Positions 8,887 through 18,175 are shown, counted from the stretch's first letter. The stretch is 64,000 bases of DNA from Formosa sp030427735 (GCF_051200825.1 NZ_CP195158.1:3658001-3722000); one strand, 5' to 3'. Notes: a model not told the origin generated them from the letters alone. Numbers and translations are program-made.

Positions 8887-9008
8887 ATGATTTATACATA
8901 TTATAAGTGCGTTCAATTTAAAATGTATAACAAATAGTTCCTTCAAAAAAATCAAAAGAAATATTGTATATTTAAAGTCTATATAATCAATAACTTAAAA
9001 CCATTTTT

Positions 9009-9329
9009 ATGAAAACGCTTAACGTAGATTACGAAGGGCTATCAATTAATTTTAAAGATAGCAACCACCATGATGCCGATATTTTATGGGAACCAACACA
9101 AGATGTTGAAATAGACGGTAAATTATATAAAGCAGGCGACCATATTCACGTTATGTCTGTTGAATACGATCAAGCAGACGATAATTACTCCCTTTTAAAC
9201 AAGTTTTTTAACAGTATGCATTTAGAAATGTCTTCTACAGATTTTGAAGCATTAAAACAAGCGATAGTCACGCACAAGAACGATTCGACCAATTTATATT
9301 TTAACGACCGATTAATTAAAGTAAATTAG
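9009..9329 (+). CDS. Hypothetical protein, 106 aa
   Basis: A 106-residue acidic protein without signal peptide or membrane segment. It begins MKTLNVDYEGLSINFKDS and has a central part DVEIDGKLYKAGDHIHVMSV that looks like a small beta-barrel, then a helical part around STDFEALKQAIVTHK. I recognise no family. It has its own strong terminator at 9339-9381 and so is a monocistronic unit, which supports it as a real gene. Confidence 0.6.
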   Translation: MKTLNVDYEGLSINFKDSNHHDADILWEPTQDVEIDGKLYKAGDHIHVMSVEYDQADDNYSLLNKFFNSMHLEMSSTDFEALKQAIVTHKNDSTNLYFNDRLIKVN

Positions 9330-9338
9330 TTGTTATAA

Positions 9339-9381
9339 AAAACCTTCAACGCGATTTACAATAGCATTGAAGGTTTTTTAT
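9339..9381 (+). terminator. Rho-independent terminator of the 106-aa gene
   Basis: AAACCTTCAA and TTGAAGGTTT form a perfect stem followed by a T-run, 10 nt after the stop codon at 9329. Confidence 0.8.
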
Positions 9382-9515
9382 TGCTTTCTATAGCAATTTC
9401 AAACAACCCAGGTTTACATATCTACTAGATAAACACAACCCGAGCCGAGAGGTTAATAAGTAACTAGACGTTACACAGTCTCAGATCGAAAAGTCGACAA
9501 AGACCTAATCGTGTT

Positions 9516-9608
9516 TTAAACAATTAAAAAATACGCCCCTACAAACATAATAATATACATAAGTATAATTACGGTCTGCAATCTGTATTTGTACCATTTT
9601 GAATGCAT
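9516..9608 (-). CDS. Possible 30-aa membrane peptide
   Basis: Within the 484-nt stretch without a longer gene (9330-9813), a short frame from ATG at 9608 to TAA at 9516 encodes a basic N-terminus (MHSKWYKYRLQT) followed by a single hydrophobic helix (VIILMYIIMFVGAYFLIV). The charge pattern (positive inside, one helix, immediate stop) is that of a genuine small membrane protein, but no promoter box was found and the call rests on composition alone. The rest of the stretch holds only the two terminators. Confidence 0.35.
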   Translation of the reverse strand: MHSKWYKYRLQTVIILMYIIMFVGAYFLIV

Positions 9609-9771
9609 AGTGTTAGTTAGTTTTTGTGGTTAAAGGTTGTATTGGTTTTGCTCATAGTTAAGGGCAAATCCCTTACATTACAAGCTTAGGTTAATGTAGT
9701 AACGCTAAAACTATAGTTTTAGTGTATAAAAAATATTTTTTTAACATCACCAATTAAAAAAGTAGCATATA

Positions 9772-9800
9772 CAAAAAAAGCCTCTCATTTCTGAAAGGCT
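9772..9800 (-). terminator. Terminator of tRNA-Asn
   Basis: Read on the minus strand, AGCCTTTCA and TGAGAGGCT form a 9-bp stem (one G-T pair) around a GAAA tetraloop, followed by TTTTTTT. It lies 13 nt beyond the tRNA 3' end. Confidence 0.85.
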
Positions 9801-9813
9801 TTCTGTAAGCTTG

Positions 9814-9887
9814 CTCCCCCTCTTGGGCTCGAACCAAGGACCCTTTGATTAACAGTCAAATGCTCTAACCAACTGAGCTAAGGAGGA
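9814..9887 (-). tRNA. tRNA-Asn (anticodon GTT)
   Basis: The 74-nt cloverleaf has acceptor arms TCCTCCT and AGGGGGA (one G-T pair), discriminator G, D-arm AGCTCAGTTGGTTAGAGC, anticodon stem TTTGA/TCAAA with loop CTGTTAA, and T-arm with GGTTCGAGCC. The anticodon GTT occupies 9851-9853. CCA is not encoded. A terminator follows directly. Confidence 0.95.
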
Positions 9888-9955
9888 GTGTTTTGCTTTT
9901 GCGAGTGCAAATATATATCATCATTTCGAACTCACCAAACTTTTTTTTATTTTTT

Positions 9956-11302
9956 TTATTTAAATAAAGCTTTAAAAATATCGTTTCCATTCGCAAATAA
10001 CACTAACGCTATGAGAATGAAGAATCCAACCATTTGCGCATACTCCATAAATTTATCGCTAGGTTTACGTCCGGAAATCATTTCGTATAATAAAAACATA
10101 ACATGACCACCATCTAAAGCCGGAATAGGTAATAAATTTAGTACACCAAGCATAATAGATAAAAAGGCCGTAATACCCCAAAAGGCTTCCCAACTCCAAG
10201 TATTTGGAAAGATATCGAAAATAGCTTTAAATCCTCCCACACCTTTGTACGCCCCTGTATTAGGATTAAAAATCATTCCTAACTGCGTCCAATACGACGA
10301 GATTTGTTCTGTAAACATGTTCGCACCAACACCAATACTTTCTCCAAAAGAATACGATTTGGTTACGATGTTATAGTAGCCTAATTTTTCTAACGTTTTA
10401 CCGCTTGCATTAGAATACGCAGCAATTTCGAATTTACCGTCTTCATCTACCTGAAGCGTTCTGCTTATAGGCTTCGTATCTCGCAAGGCTTCAACTTGAA
10501 CTGTTTGCCCTTTCAATTGTGCTAAAAAAGGCGCGTATTCATCGTAATACTTTAATTTGGTGTTATTAATTCCGGTAATAATATCACCTTGTTTTAAATC
10601 GACATTTTTATTTAAAGACGAATCTGGTACTTGGGCCACCACAAAAGGTATACGTAACTGAAAAAAGGTTTTATCGTCCCCAGTGCTTAATTGCCCTAAA
10701 AAGTCTTCGGGTGTTGTAATGGTTTTTTCTACCCCATCGCGCTCTAAAACTATGGTTTTTGCTTCGATTAACTTAGCACGCAAATCGGAATAGTTTTCTA
10801 CAGTTTCGTTATTTACTGAAACTACCTTATCGCCTGTCTGCGCCCCCATTTCTATAAGTAACGGATTGGTAATCCAATAGCCATCCTTAATACTACTTGT
10901 TGCAATATCGGTTTCGCCGTAAGCAAAAGCCATAAACATATAAATGAGCGCGGCCAAAATAAAGTTTACAGTAACACCACCTAACATAATGATTAAACGC
11001 TGCCAAGCTGGTTTGCTTCTAAACTCCCATGGTTCTGGATCTTTAGCCATTTGCTCAGTATCCATACTCTCATCTATCATTCCAGATATTTTTACATATC
11101 CGCCTAAAGGCAACCAACCAATACCGTATACCGTTTCGCCAATTTTCTTTTTAAATAGCGAAAACTTAACATCAAAAAACAAATAGAATTTCTCTACTCG
11201 GGTTTTAAATAGTTTTGCAGGAATAAAATGCCCCAATTCGTGTAAGACAATAAGTAGGGAAAGACTCAATAAAAATTGAGAGATTTTAATTAAAAACTCC
11301 AT
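9956..11302 (-). CDS. rseP: RIP metalloprotease RseP (site-2 protease)
   Basis: The 448-residue membrane protease has the zinc site HELGH at residues 21-25 in the first membrane segment and the second conserved motif NLLPIPALDGGH near residue 400, which supplies the metal-binding Asp. Between them lie two membrane helices and PDZ-type regions (for example GAQTGDKVVSVNNETV and LKQGDIITGINNT). RseP cleaves membrane-embedded anti-sigma factors and signal-peptide remnants. It is transcribed alone from a -7 box at 11327-11334; length and motifs match the family. Confidence 0.93.
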   Translation of the reverse strand: MEFLIKISQFLLSLSLLIVLHELGHFIPAKLFKTRVEKFYLFFDVKFSLFKKKIGETVYGIGWLPLGGYVKISGMIDESMDTEQMAKDPEPWEFRSKPAWQRLIIMLGGVTVNFILAALIYMFMAFAYGETDIATSSIKDGYWITNPLLIEMGAQTGDKVVSVNNETVENYSDLRAKLIEAKTIVLERDGVEKTITTPEDFLGQLSTGDDKTFFQLRIPFVVAQVPDSSLNKNVDLKQGDIITGINNTKLKYYDEYAPFLAQLKGQTVQVEALRDTKPISRTLQVDEDGKFEIAAYSNASGKTLEKLGYYNIVTKSYSFGESIGVGANMFTEQISSYWTQLGMIFNPNTGAYKGVGGFKAIFDIFPNTWSWEAFWGITAFLSIMLGVLNLLPIPALDGGHVMFLLYEMISGRKPSDKFMEYAQMVGFFILIALVLFANGNDIFKALFK

Positions 11303-11326
11303 ATTTTGCTAAAAAATTTCAAGGCA

Positions 11327-11334
11327 CAAAAATA
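11327..11334 (-). promoter_or_regulatory. -7 box of rseP
   Basis: On the minus strand the sequence reads TATTTTTG, a perfect TAnnTTTG box, 24 nt before the ATG at 11302. Confidence 0.5.
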
Positions 11335-11376
11335 ACCTTTTAAAGCTATTAATAAAATTAAACCTTTATTATAATA

Positions 11377-13311
11377 TTAGTTTTTTATTATGGTTTTATA
11401 CACTACCCCTTTATTAGTCTGTATTTTAATAAAAAGCAGTCCGTTGGCATAGCTGGAAACATCTAATTGATGCACCCAATTTGAAGTCGATAAGGTTTGG
11501 CCCAAGGCATTATACACGCGTATTCCGTGCACTTGAAGCGCAGCAGGTTTTTCTAAATACACGATATGATTTGAAGGATTAGGATAAACCTGAATATCAT
11601 TCTGTATTTGAGAATCGCTTACCCCGAGTGTTAAGTTGTTGTTATTAGAAATGATATCGTTATCGACATTAAACAAAGCATTACTCACTTTAAAATCTAC
11701 TGTTTCGTTAAACACCTGATTGTTTACAGTATGATCTAAAACCAAATCTAAAACTTCGCCTGACGCACCTAATAACCTAATGGGCACTCCAGCTTCGAAA
11801 AAGGAGACCGAACTATGGCTTTGGATTTGATTGATTGTAATAGACACATTGGTTTCGGTCGTTTGATCGACAATAATAGTATAACTCGGATAGCCTTCTC
11901 CGTAAACCCAGTCGTTAAAAAATGCAGTTAAATCTTGCCCTGTACTCGTTTGCAAAACCGATTGTAAATCGGCTGTTTTAGCGTAACCAAAGGCCAGCGC
12001 CTCATCTTGTAAGTAATCTTTTAATCCCTTATAAAAAGCCTCGTCACCTAATTTCTTTCGTAACATGTGCAAAACCATAGCGCCTTTGTTATAACTTAAT
12101 CGGCTGCTGAAAATTCTATTAACACTTAAGGTATCGGTATCCGATAAATAAACGGCTCCATCGGTTCTAGATGTAATATTACTGATGCGCTCGGCTTTCC
12201 ATGCGTTAAAATAATCTTCGCCATCTAAATCTTCAATAACTAAACCCGACAAATAAGTTGCAAAACCTTCGTTTAACCAAATGTCTTTCCAACTGCCGCA
12301 GGTAACCTTATTGCCAAACCATTGATGCGCCAATTCGTGAGCGATTAAATTTCTATTAAAACTCCCCATAAAAGACACTGTAGTATGCTCCATACCACCA
12401 CCCCAGCCAAACTGGGCATGGCCATATTTTTCATCGGCATACGGATATTCTTCAAATAAATTGGTAAATAAATTCATAATATCTACAGTTACCGGAGTAC
12501 TATTTTTGGCGTAGTCTAAATTTTCTGGATACACATAATTAACAATCTCGAACGGATTGCCATTATTCGCTACAGTATGATTGTAAATATCGTAATTGGT
12601 TACCGCCATCGCAATTAAATAGGCCGGAATCGGGTGTCGGTGTTTATAACGTGTTGTTTTAAAATCGCCATCTATTTCCTGACTCAGCTCGACACCGTTA
12701 GCAACAGCATAATACGGATCTGAATCGGCATTAAATCGCGGAGTTTTAATATAAACATCTATCGAATCTATCTTATCTATCAAATCTTGTTTACAGGGCC
12801 ACCAAGCTTTTGCACCGTAAGGCTCCGACAAAGTCCACACGATAGGTTTACCATTGTGTTCGGATTGCTCGAAAGCACCAAAACCAGAAGCCACTGGATT
12901 GCCCGAATACGAAATAGACAACGAATCTAACACACCTGCTTGTTGTGTTTCTGGTAAAAGTACAACCACCTCATCGTCATCATTTTGGGTAAAACTTAAA
13001 GCATTGCCATTTTTGGTAACTCCCGAAACCGTCATGTTACTGGTTAACTCGAAAGTAATGCGATCTAAATTCTCTTTAGCCAAAAAATACGATGTTACTG
13101 TTCCCGATATAAATGCTTCTGCGGGATCGACTTCCAGCTCCAATTTATGGTATTTTAAATCGTAATTACCCGTATTGGCATTCGCCCTAAATGTTTGTCG
13201 GTGTAACGCCGATTTTGCTTCCGATTCCTGAATTTGCTTCAAATCGTTGTTAAAATTCTGAGAAAACACAGCAAGAGGCAAACACCAAAAAGCAAGTATT
13301 AATCTTTTCAT
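11377..13311 (-). CDS. Secreted M1-family aminopeptidase with T9SS sorting tail
   Basis: The start is set at the ATG at 13311 because MKRLILAFWCLPLAVFSQN is a signal peptide; the frame is open 10 codons further. The zinc motif HELAH is at residues 325-329 with the third ligand in WLNEGFATYL (E348). The usual GAMEN exopeptidase motif is replaced by GGMEH (residues 305-309). The last 75 residues form a type A T9SS sorting domain (IQVYPNPSNHIVYLEK, then VYNALGQ and ANGLLFIKI), so the enzyme is exported through the type IX system to the surface or medium. It probably degrades peptides; monocistronic. Confidence 0.9.
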   Translation of the reverse strand: MKRLILAFWCLPLAVFSQNFNNDLKQIQESEAKSALHRQTFRANANTGNYDLKYHKLELEVDPAEAFISGTVTSYFLAKENLDRITFELTSNMTVSGVTKNGNALSFTQNDDDEVVVLLPETQQAGVLDSLSISYSGNPVASGFGAFEQSEHNGKPIVWTLSEPYGAKAWWPCKQDLIDKIDSIDVYIKTPRFNADSDPYYAVANGVELSQEIDGDFKTTRYKHRHPIPAYLIAMAVTNYDIYNHTVANNGNPFEIVNYVYPENLDYAKNSTPVTVDIMNLFTNLFEEYPYADEKYGHAQFGWGGGMEHTTVSFMGSFNRNLIAHELAHQWFGNKVTCGSWKDIWLNEGFATYLSGLVIEDLDGEDYFNAWKAERISNITSRTDGAVYLSDTDTLSVNRIFSSRLSYNKGAMVLHMLRKKLGDEAFYKGLKDYLQDEALAFGYAKTADLQSVLQTSTGQDLTAFFNDWVYGEGYPSYTIIVDQTTETNVSITINQIQSHSSVSFFEAGVPIRLLGASGEVLDLVLDHTVNNQVFNETVDFKVSNALFNVDNDIISNNNNLTLGVSDSQIQNDIQVYPNPSNHIVYLEKPAALQVHGIRVYNALGQTLSTSNWVHQLDVSSYANGLLFIKIQTNKGVVYKTIIKN

Positions 13312-13361
13312 AATTATTATATAAGGTTTTAAAAATACCATTATTAATTAATAATGAATTG

Positions 13362-13369
13362 TATTTTTG
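13362..13369 (+). promoter_or_regulatory. -7 box of the SCO-family gene
   Basis: TATTTTTG matches TAnnTTTG and lies 27 nt before the ATG at 13397. Confidence 0.45.
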
Positions 13370-13396
13370 TAAAGAATTCTTTTTACCCCTTGCCTA

Positions 13397-14071
13397 ATGT
13401 TATCATTCTTTAAAGCATACAAATCGTTTGCTATTGTATTTGCCATCATATCGCTCATCATTATCGCTATCATTTACAATATTTTAGATGTTCAAAAACC
13501 GCTTCCTATCTATCAACCCGCACAAGTTGCCCAAGATTTAGTGGATAGCAGTTTAATAGATGTAAAAAAATATCATAAAATCGCCCATTTTAGTCTTATC
13601 AATCAAAACGGAAAAACCATAACCGAAAACGATTATAAAAATAAAATTTACGTTGCCGATTTCTTTTTTACGACCTGCCAAACCATTTGCCCGATTATGA
13701 CAGACCACATGGTACAAATTCAAAAAGAAATACGTAACGACAACGAAGTTATGTTGCTTTCGCACACCGTAACCCCAGAAATAGATACCGTTGCACAACT
13801 AAAACGCTATGCGATACAAAAAGGTGTAGACGATACGAAATGGAATTTAGTAACTGGCAACAAAAAAGACATTTACGATTTAGCACGAAAGAGTTATTTA
13901 GCAGTAAAGACAACAGGGAATGGCGATGAATACGATATGATTCACACCGAAAACTTTATGCTTATAGACAAAAAAAGACAAATTCGAGGCTTTTACGATG
14001 GCACCGACCCTAAGGCCATACAACAGTTACTAGACGATATAAAAATCTTAAAACAGGAATATAAAAAGTAG
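13397..14071 (+). CDS. SCO1/SenC-family copper/thioredoxin-like protein
   Basis: The 224-residue protein has one N-terminal membrane anchor (residues 10-30) and a thioredoxin-like domain with the SCO metal/redox site CQTIC (C94, C98) and the distal histidine H183 in MIHTENFMLI. SCO proteins deliver copper to, or reduce, the CuA site of cytochrome oxidase at the outer face of the cytoplasmic membrane. All three ligands are present, so it should bind copper. It lies 72 nt upstream of feoA, which has its own -7 box. Confidence 0.9.
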   Translation: MLSFFKAYKSFAIVFAIISLIIIAIIYNILDVQKPLPIYQPAQVAQDLVDSSLIDVKKYHKIAHFSLINQNGKTITENDYKNKIYVADFFFTTCQTICPIMTDHMVQIQKEIRNDNEVMLLSHTVTPEIDTVAQLKRYAIQKGVDDTKWNLVTGNKKDIYDLARKSYLAVKTTGNGDEYDMIHTENFMLIDKKRQIRGFYDGTDPKAIQQLLDDIKILKQEYKK

Positions 14072-14109
14072 AATTTTGGTTTCCATTTTTTTAGCACTTC
14101 AATTTATCT

Positions 14110-14117
14110 TACTTTTG
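14110..14117 (+). promoter_or_regulatory. -7 box of the feo operon
   Basis: TACTTTTG matches TAnnTTTG, 26 nt before the TTG start of feoA at 14144. Confidence 0.5.
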
Positions 14118-14143
14118 CCTCTTTAAAATCAATCTAAATAAGC

Positions 14144-14380
14144 TTGCAAACAACTTTAGCACATCTAAAACGCGGAGAAACAGCTGTAATAACAGATGTA
14201 TCGTCTATACACATTCCTTTAAAATTATTAGAAATGGGTTGCTTACCAGGCAATGAAGTAGAATTGGTACAAATCGCTCCTTTTAAAGACCCGATTTACT
14301 TTAATATTAACGGATCGCATTTGGCCATTAGAAAAGAAACCGCAAGCCATATTTTAATTGAAATGATATCGCATGAGTAA
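14144..14380 (+). CDS. feoA: FeoA-family protein
   Basis: A 78-residue SH3-like protein starting with TTG; the opening (LQTTLAHLKRGETAVITDV) and LLEMGCLPGNEVELVQIAPFKDPIYFNINGSHLAIRK in pieces follow the FeoA family throughout its length. FeoA is the cytoplasmic partner of the ferrous-iron transporter FeoB. Its stop codon overlaps the start of feoB by 8 nt, so translation of the two is probably coupled. Confidence 0.9.
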   Translation: MQTTLAHLKRGETAVITDVSSIHIPLKLLEMGCLPGNEVELVQIAPFKDPIYFNINGSHLAIRKETASHILIEMISHE

Positions 14381-16472
14381 ACACATTAATGTTGCGCTAA
14401 TAGGAAACCCTAACACAGGTAAAACCTCGGTGTTTAACGCCTTAACCGGTCTACACCAAAAAGTAGGTAATTACCCAGGGATTACTGTCGAAAAAAAAGA
14501 AGGCATCTGTAAATTATCAAGAGGCTTAAAAGCCCATATTATAGATTTACCTGGTACTTACAGTTTAAATGCTTCGTCTTTAGATGAAAATGTTGTTATT
14601 GAATTACTGCTGAACAAAAACGACAAAGACTTTCCAGATGTAGCCATTGTAGTAAGCGATGTAGAAAACCTAAAACGCAACTTACTTCTGTTTACCCAAA
14701 TAAAAGATTTAGAAATCCCTACCATTCTGGTTATTAACATGGCAGACAGAATGGACAAAAAAGGGATTAGCTTAGATATTCCGTTTTTAGAAGCGCAATT
14801 ACAAACAAAAATAGCAGTAGTAAGTACACGAAAAAATCAAGGTGTCGATAGTCTTAAAGAACTCATCATTAATTATAAAGAATTACCAACGCAACCTTGT
14901 TTAAATGCTTCGGAAATTGATCGTGAGTATTTCGACAAGCTTCAGCAGGTCTTTCCAAACCAACTACTCTATAAACTTTGGTTAGTCATAACCCAAGATG
15001 TTAATTTCGGAACGACGTCTCGAAACGAATTTGAAGCCGTTGCCGATTTTAAAACAAAAAGTAAAACCGATTTAAAACGCTTACAACAAAAAGAAACCAT
15101 AAAACGCTATCAGTTTATAAATCAAACCTTAAAAAAAGGACAAACTATAGACACTAGCAAGGCCACAGATTTACGCTCTAAATTAGATCGTGTTTTAACG
15201 CATAAAGTATGGGGCTATGTTATTTTCTTTTTCATTTTATTACTCATTTTTCAGGCCATCTTTAACTGGTCCAGCATCCCAATGGATTTCATCGACGCTT
15301 CATTTGCATCTATGAGCGAATGGGTAAAACTTCAATTGCCAGAAGGGCCATTTACCAGTTTGTTGGCAGAAGGCATTATTCCTGGTTTAGGTGGTGTCGT
15401 TATTTTTATTCCGCAAATTGCCTTTCTGTTTCTGTTTATTGCCATTTTAGAAGAAAGCGGCTATATGAGCCGTGTGGTGTTTTTAATGGATAAAATTATG
15501 AGACGCTTTGGGTTAAGTGGTAAAAGTGTTGTGCCTTTAATTTCAGGAACCGCTTGTGCCATTCCTGCTATTATGGCCACTAGAAATATTGAAAGCTGGA
15601 AAGAACGATTAATCACCATTTTAGTAACCCCATTCACAACCTGTTCGGCGCGTTTACCGGTGTATCTTATCATCATTTCATTAGTCATTCCCGAAGGATC
15701 CTTTTTAGGTTTTGGCTATCAAGCCTTAACCTTAATGCTGTTATATCTTTTAGGTTTTGGGGCAGCTATCGTGTCGGCTTATATTTTAGATCGGATTATG
15801 GCCATTAAAAGCAAATCGTTTTTTGTAGTCGAAATGCCAAATTACAAATTACCGCTACCAAAAAACGTAGCGCTTACGGTTGTAGAAAAAACTAAATCGT
15901 TTGTATTTGGCGCTGGTAAAATCATTTTGGCCTTATCAATTGTGCTTTGGTTTTTAGCATCGTATGGCCCTGGAAACGATTTTAATAACGCCGAAACAAT
16001 TATTACAGAACAGCATGCTAACGAACAATTATCGGAAGACGAGCTCAATCAGAAAATTGATGCCTACAAATTAGAACACTCTTACATAGGCATTGCTGGT
16101 CGTGGTATAGAACCTATTATTAGACCTCTAGGCTACGATTGGAAAATTGGTATCGCCATTGTAAGTTCGTTTGCCGCGAGAGAAGTTTTTGTAGGAACTT
16201 TGGCCACTATTTACAGTGTAGGTAGCGACGAAGAAGTAACCATAAAAAACCGCATGGCCGCAGAAGTAAATCCGGTTTTAGGCGGACCACTATTTAACTT
16301 TGCTTCTGGCATTTCGCTATTACTATTTTATGCGTTTGCTATGCAATGTATGAGCACCCTTGCCATTGTAAAAAAAGAAACCAATAGCTGGAAATGGCCA
16401 ATGCTACAGTTGGTTTTTATGAGCGGATTAGCTTATATTACCGCTTTAATAGCCTATCAAACATTACTGTAA
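14373..16472 (+). CDS. feoB: Ferrous iron transporter FeoB
   Basis: The 699-residue protein has an N-terminal GTPase domain (G1 GNPNTGKT at residues 11-18, G3 DLPGTYSL near 59, G4 NMAD near 125) followed by a membrane domain with two gate regions containing the conserved cysteines (ISGTACAIPAIMATR and TTCSARLPVY). It imports Fe(II) across the cytoplasmic membrane. It overlaps feoA and is followed after 41 nt by a FeoB-associated Cys-rich protein, so feoA-feoB-small protein form one operon. Confidence 0.95.
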   Translation: MSKHINVALIGNPNTGKTSVFNALTGLHQKVGNYPGITVEKKEGICKLSRGLKAHIIDLPGTYSLNASSLDENVVIELLLNKNDKDFPDVAIVVSDVENLKRNLLLFTQIKDLEIPTILVINMADRMDKKGISLDIPFLEAQLQTKIAVVSTRKNQGVDSLKELIINYKELPTQPCLNASEIDREYFDKLQQVFPNQLLYKLWLVITQDVNFGTTSRNEFEAVADFKTKSKTDLKRLQQKETIKRYQFINQTLKKGQTIDTSKATDLRSKLDRVLTHKVWGYVIFFFILLLIFQAIFNWSSIPMDFIDASFASMSEWVKLQLPEGPFTSLLAEGIIPGLGGVVIFIPQIAFLFLFIAILEESGYMSRVVFLMDKIMRRFGLSGKSVVPLISGTACAIPAIMATRNIESWKERLITILVTPFTTCSARLPVYLIIISLVIPEGSFLGFGYQALTLMLLYLLGFGAAIVSAYILDRIMAIKSKSFFVVEMPNYKLPLPKNVALTVVEKTKSFVFGAGKIILALSIVLWFLASYGPGNDFNNAETIITEQHANEQLSEDELNQKIDAYKLEHSYIGIAGRGIEPIIRPLGYDWKIGIAIVSSFAAREVFVGTLATIYSVGSDEEVTIKNRMAAEVNPVLGGPLFNFASGISLLLFYAFAMQCMSTLAIVKKETNSWKWPMLQLVFMSGLAYITALIAYQTLL

Positions 16473-16513
16473 ATAATAGAGTAAGCTATTTTTAAATAAA
16501 CGACTATTATAAC

Positions 16514-16654
16514 ATGAATACCATTATCCAAAATATACTCGTTTTCGCAGCTTTAGGGACAGCATTATATATTTTGTACCGCAAGTTTATAAACACCAAA
16601 CCTAAGTCGAAAAAAGCTTGCGGAACCAATAACTCCGATTGCGGATGCCATTAA
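16514..16654 (+). CDS. FeoB-associated Cys-rich membrane protein (46 aa)
   Basis: This 46-residue protein has one membrane helix (IIQNILVFAALGTALYILYRKF) and a Cys-rich tail KKACGTNNSDCGCH. Size, topology and the CG-x-CGC tail match the FeoB-associated Cys-rich family that sits behind feoB in many Bacteroidota and Firmicutes, where it may play the part that FeoC has in enterobacteria. Its position 41 nt after feoB confirms the reading. Confidence 0.85.
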   Translation: MNTIIQNILVFAALGTALYILYRKFINTKPKSKKACGTNNSDCGCH

Positions 16655-16666
16655 TTGAAGATGTGC

Positions 16667-17491
16667 TTAACCTAAAGCTACATCTAAGGTCATCATAATT
16701 ATAAATCCACCAATAAATCCTAAAGTAGCTACATCGGTATACTTATCGCGTTGCGTTTCTGGCACAACTTCCTCAACCACAACAAAAATCATAGCCCCTG
16801 CAGCAAAAGCCAAAGCATAGGGTAAAATAGGTGTAAAAAAGGTTACCGCTATTGCACCTATCACTGCAGCAATAGGCTCTACAATGGCCGATAGCTGACC
16901 ATACCAAAAACTTTTAAATTTACTAATGCCTTGTCGGCGTAACGGCATCGAAACCGCCAGACCTTCGGGAAAATTCTGAATCCCAATTCCAATAGCCAAG
17001 GCAACAGCGCCCCCTATAGTGGCTTCGGGTATACCGGCAGCTACACCACCAAACAACACGCCAACCGCTAAACCTTCCGGAATATTATGTAAGGTAATGG
17101 CAAGCACCAAAAGTGTGGTTCTTCGCCAAGGACTTTTTACGCCCTCTTTTTCGTTTTCCTTAAAATTGATATGTAAATGAGGTAAAATTTTATCGAGTGC
17201 AAACAAAAACAAAGCCCCCATAGCAAAGCCAACCGCCGCAGGAATAACTTTTACAAAACCCTCGCCAGGGCTCATTTCGATACCCGGCGCCAACAAACTC
17301 CAAAAACTGGCCGCCACCATAACACCGCCTGTAAACCCCAGCATGCCATCAAGTAAACCACGGTTCATACCTTTAAAAAAGAATACCAAAGCCGCACCGG
17401 CAGCGGTAACAATCCAAGTAAACAAAGAAGCATAAAGCGCCCCTAAAACCGGATCTATAGATTCGAAATATTGAATGATTGTATCTAACAT
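16667..17491 (-). CDS. ZIP-family divalent metal transporter
   Basis: The 274-residue protein has about eight membrane segments and the two metal-site helices of ZIP/ZupT transporters: TLHNIPEGLAVGVLFGG and GIQNFPEGLAVSMPLRR. A His-bearing loop (KILPHLHINFKEN) lies before them. Such proteins import zinc, manganese or iron down a gradient. The ATG overlaps the stop of the upstream DtxR-type regulator by one base (TAATG), so regulator and transporter are coupled; manganese or iron is therefore the more likely substrate. Confidence 0.9.
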   Translation of the reverse strand: MLDTIIQYFESIDPVLGALYASLFTWIVTAAGAALVFFFKGMNRGLLDGMLGFTGGVMVAASFWSLLAPGIEMSPGEGFVKVIPAAVGFAMGALFLFALDKILPHLHINFKENEKEGVKSPWRRTTLLVLAITLHNIPEGLAVGVLFGGVAAGIPEATIGGAVALAIGIGIQNFPEGLAVSMPLRRQGISKFKSFWYGQLSAIVEPIAAVIGAIAVTFFTPILPYALAFAAGAMIFVVVEEVVPETQRDKYTDVATLGFIGGFIIMMTLDVALG

Positions 17492-18150
17492 TAATTTTTA
17501 ATTTTTACATATAAATTATTGGAAACTGTTTTGGAAACCGACAAAGGACTTTCGTTTAAAGTTATGGTTAACGACTCGTCGAACACTTCTTTAGACGCCA
17601 CAGTAAACACCGTACCCAAACCAATGCTTAACTTATCTAAATACTGTAAAAACTCTACCGACGAATCTTTAACACCAACACAAATACAAACGCTACCTGT
17701 CGAAACCTGAGACAGCAATACCTTTTGTGAATTTTTAATATAGCCTTGTTTATCTGGTATAGGATCGCCATGCGGATCTTCCTCTGGGAATTCTAAAAAA
17801 GCATCGAGTTCGTTTGTGAGTTTTTCAGATTTTATGTGCTCTAACTGCTCGGCTACCTCATGAACCTCATCCCAAGAAAAATTTAATTTATCTACTAAAA
17901 ACACCTCCCACAAGCGGTGCTTTCGCACGACATTAGATGCCGCCAAGCGTCCTTTTTCGGTAAGGCGTACTCCTTGATATTTTTTATAGTTAACAAACGA
18001 TTTGTCTGCCAGCTTTTTAATCATATCGGTAACAGACGATGCTTTGGTATCCATTCTTTCGGCAATAGCATTAGTGCTCACCGATTCGCCTCCGTATTTG
18101 CTAATTAAATAAATCGCTTTTAAATAATTTTCTTCAGATAATGTAACCAC
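17491..18150 (-). CDS. DtxR/MntR-family metal-dependent regulator
   Basis: Start is set at the GTG at 18150 (product MVTLSEENYLKAIYL, 219 aa) since the upstream ATG at 18195 would lie ahead of the -7 box at 18168-18175. An N-terminal winged helix (STNAIAERMDTKASSVTDMIKKLADKSFVNYKKYQGVRLTEKG in pieces) is followed by the metal-binding dimerisation helix (HRLWEVFLVDKLNFSWDEVHEVAEQLEHI) and a C-terminal SH3-like/FeoA-like part. Such regulators bind Mn or Fe and repress uptake genes. It is cotranscribed with a ZIP transporter and diverges from a TonB receptor gene across a perfect palindrome. Confidence 0.9.
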   Translation of the reverse strand: MVTLSEENYLKAIYLISKYGGESVSTNAIAERMDTKASSVTDMIKKLADKSFVNYKKYQGVRLTEKGRLAASNVVRKHRLWEVFLVDKLNFSWDEVHEVAEQLEHIKSEKLTNELDAFLEFPEEDPHGDPIPDKQGYIKNSQKVLLSQVSTGSVCICVGVKDSSVEFLQYLDKLSIGLGTVFTVASKEVFDESLTITLNESPLSVSKTVSNNLYVKIKN

Positions 18151-18167
18151 TATAATATTGTTTGCCA

Positions 18168-18175
18168 CAAATATA
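18168..18175 (-). promoter_or_regulatory. -7 box of the DtxR-ZIP operon
   Basis: Minus strand reads TATATTTG, 17 nt before the GTG at 18150. Its position fixes the start codon of the regulator. Confidence 0.6.

Noticed and set aside
9888..10106. 72-residue plus-strand frame after tRNA-Asn
   Set aside because: Mostly antisense to the rseP 3' end, with a Phe-rich start and no promoter.
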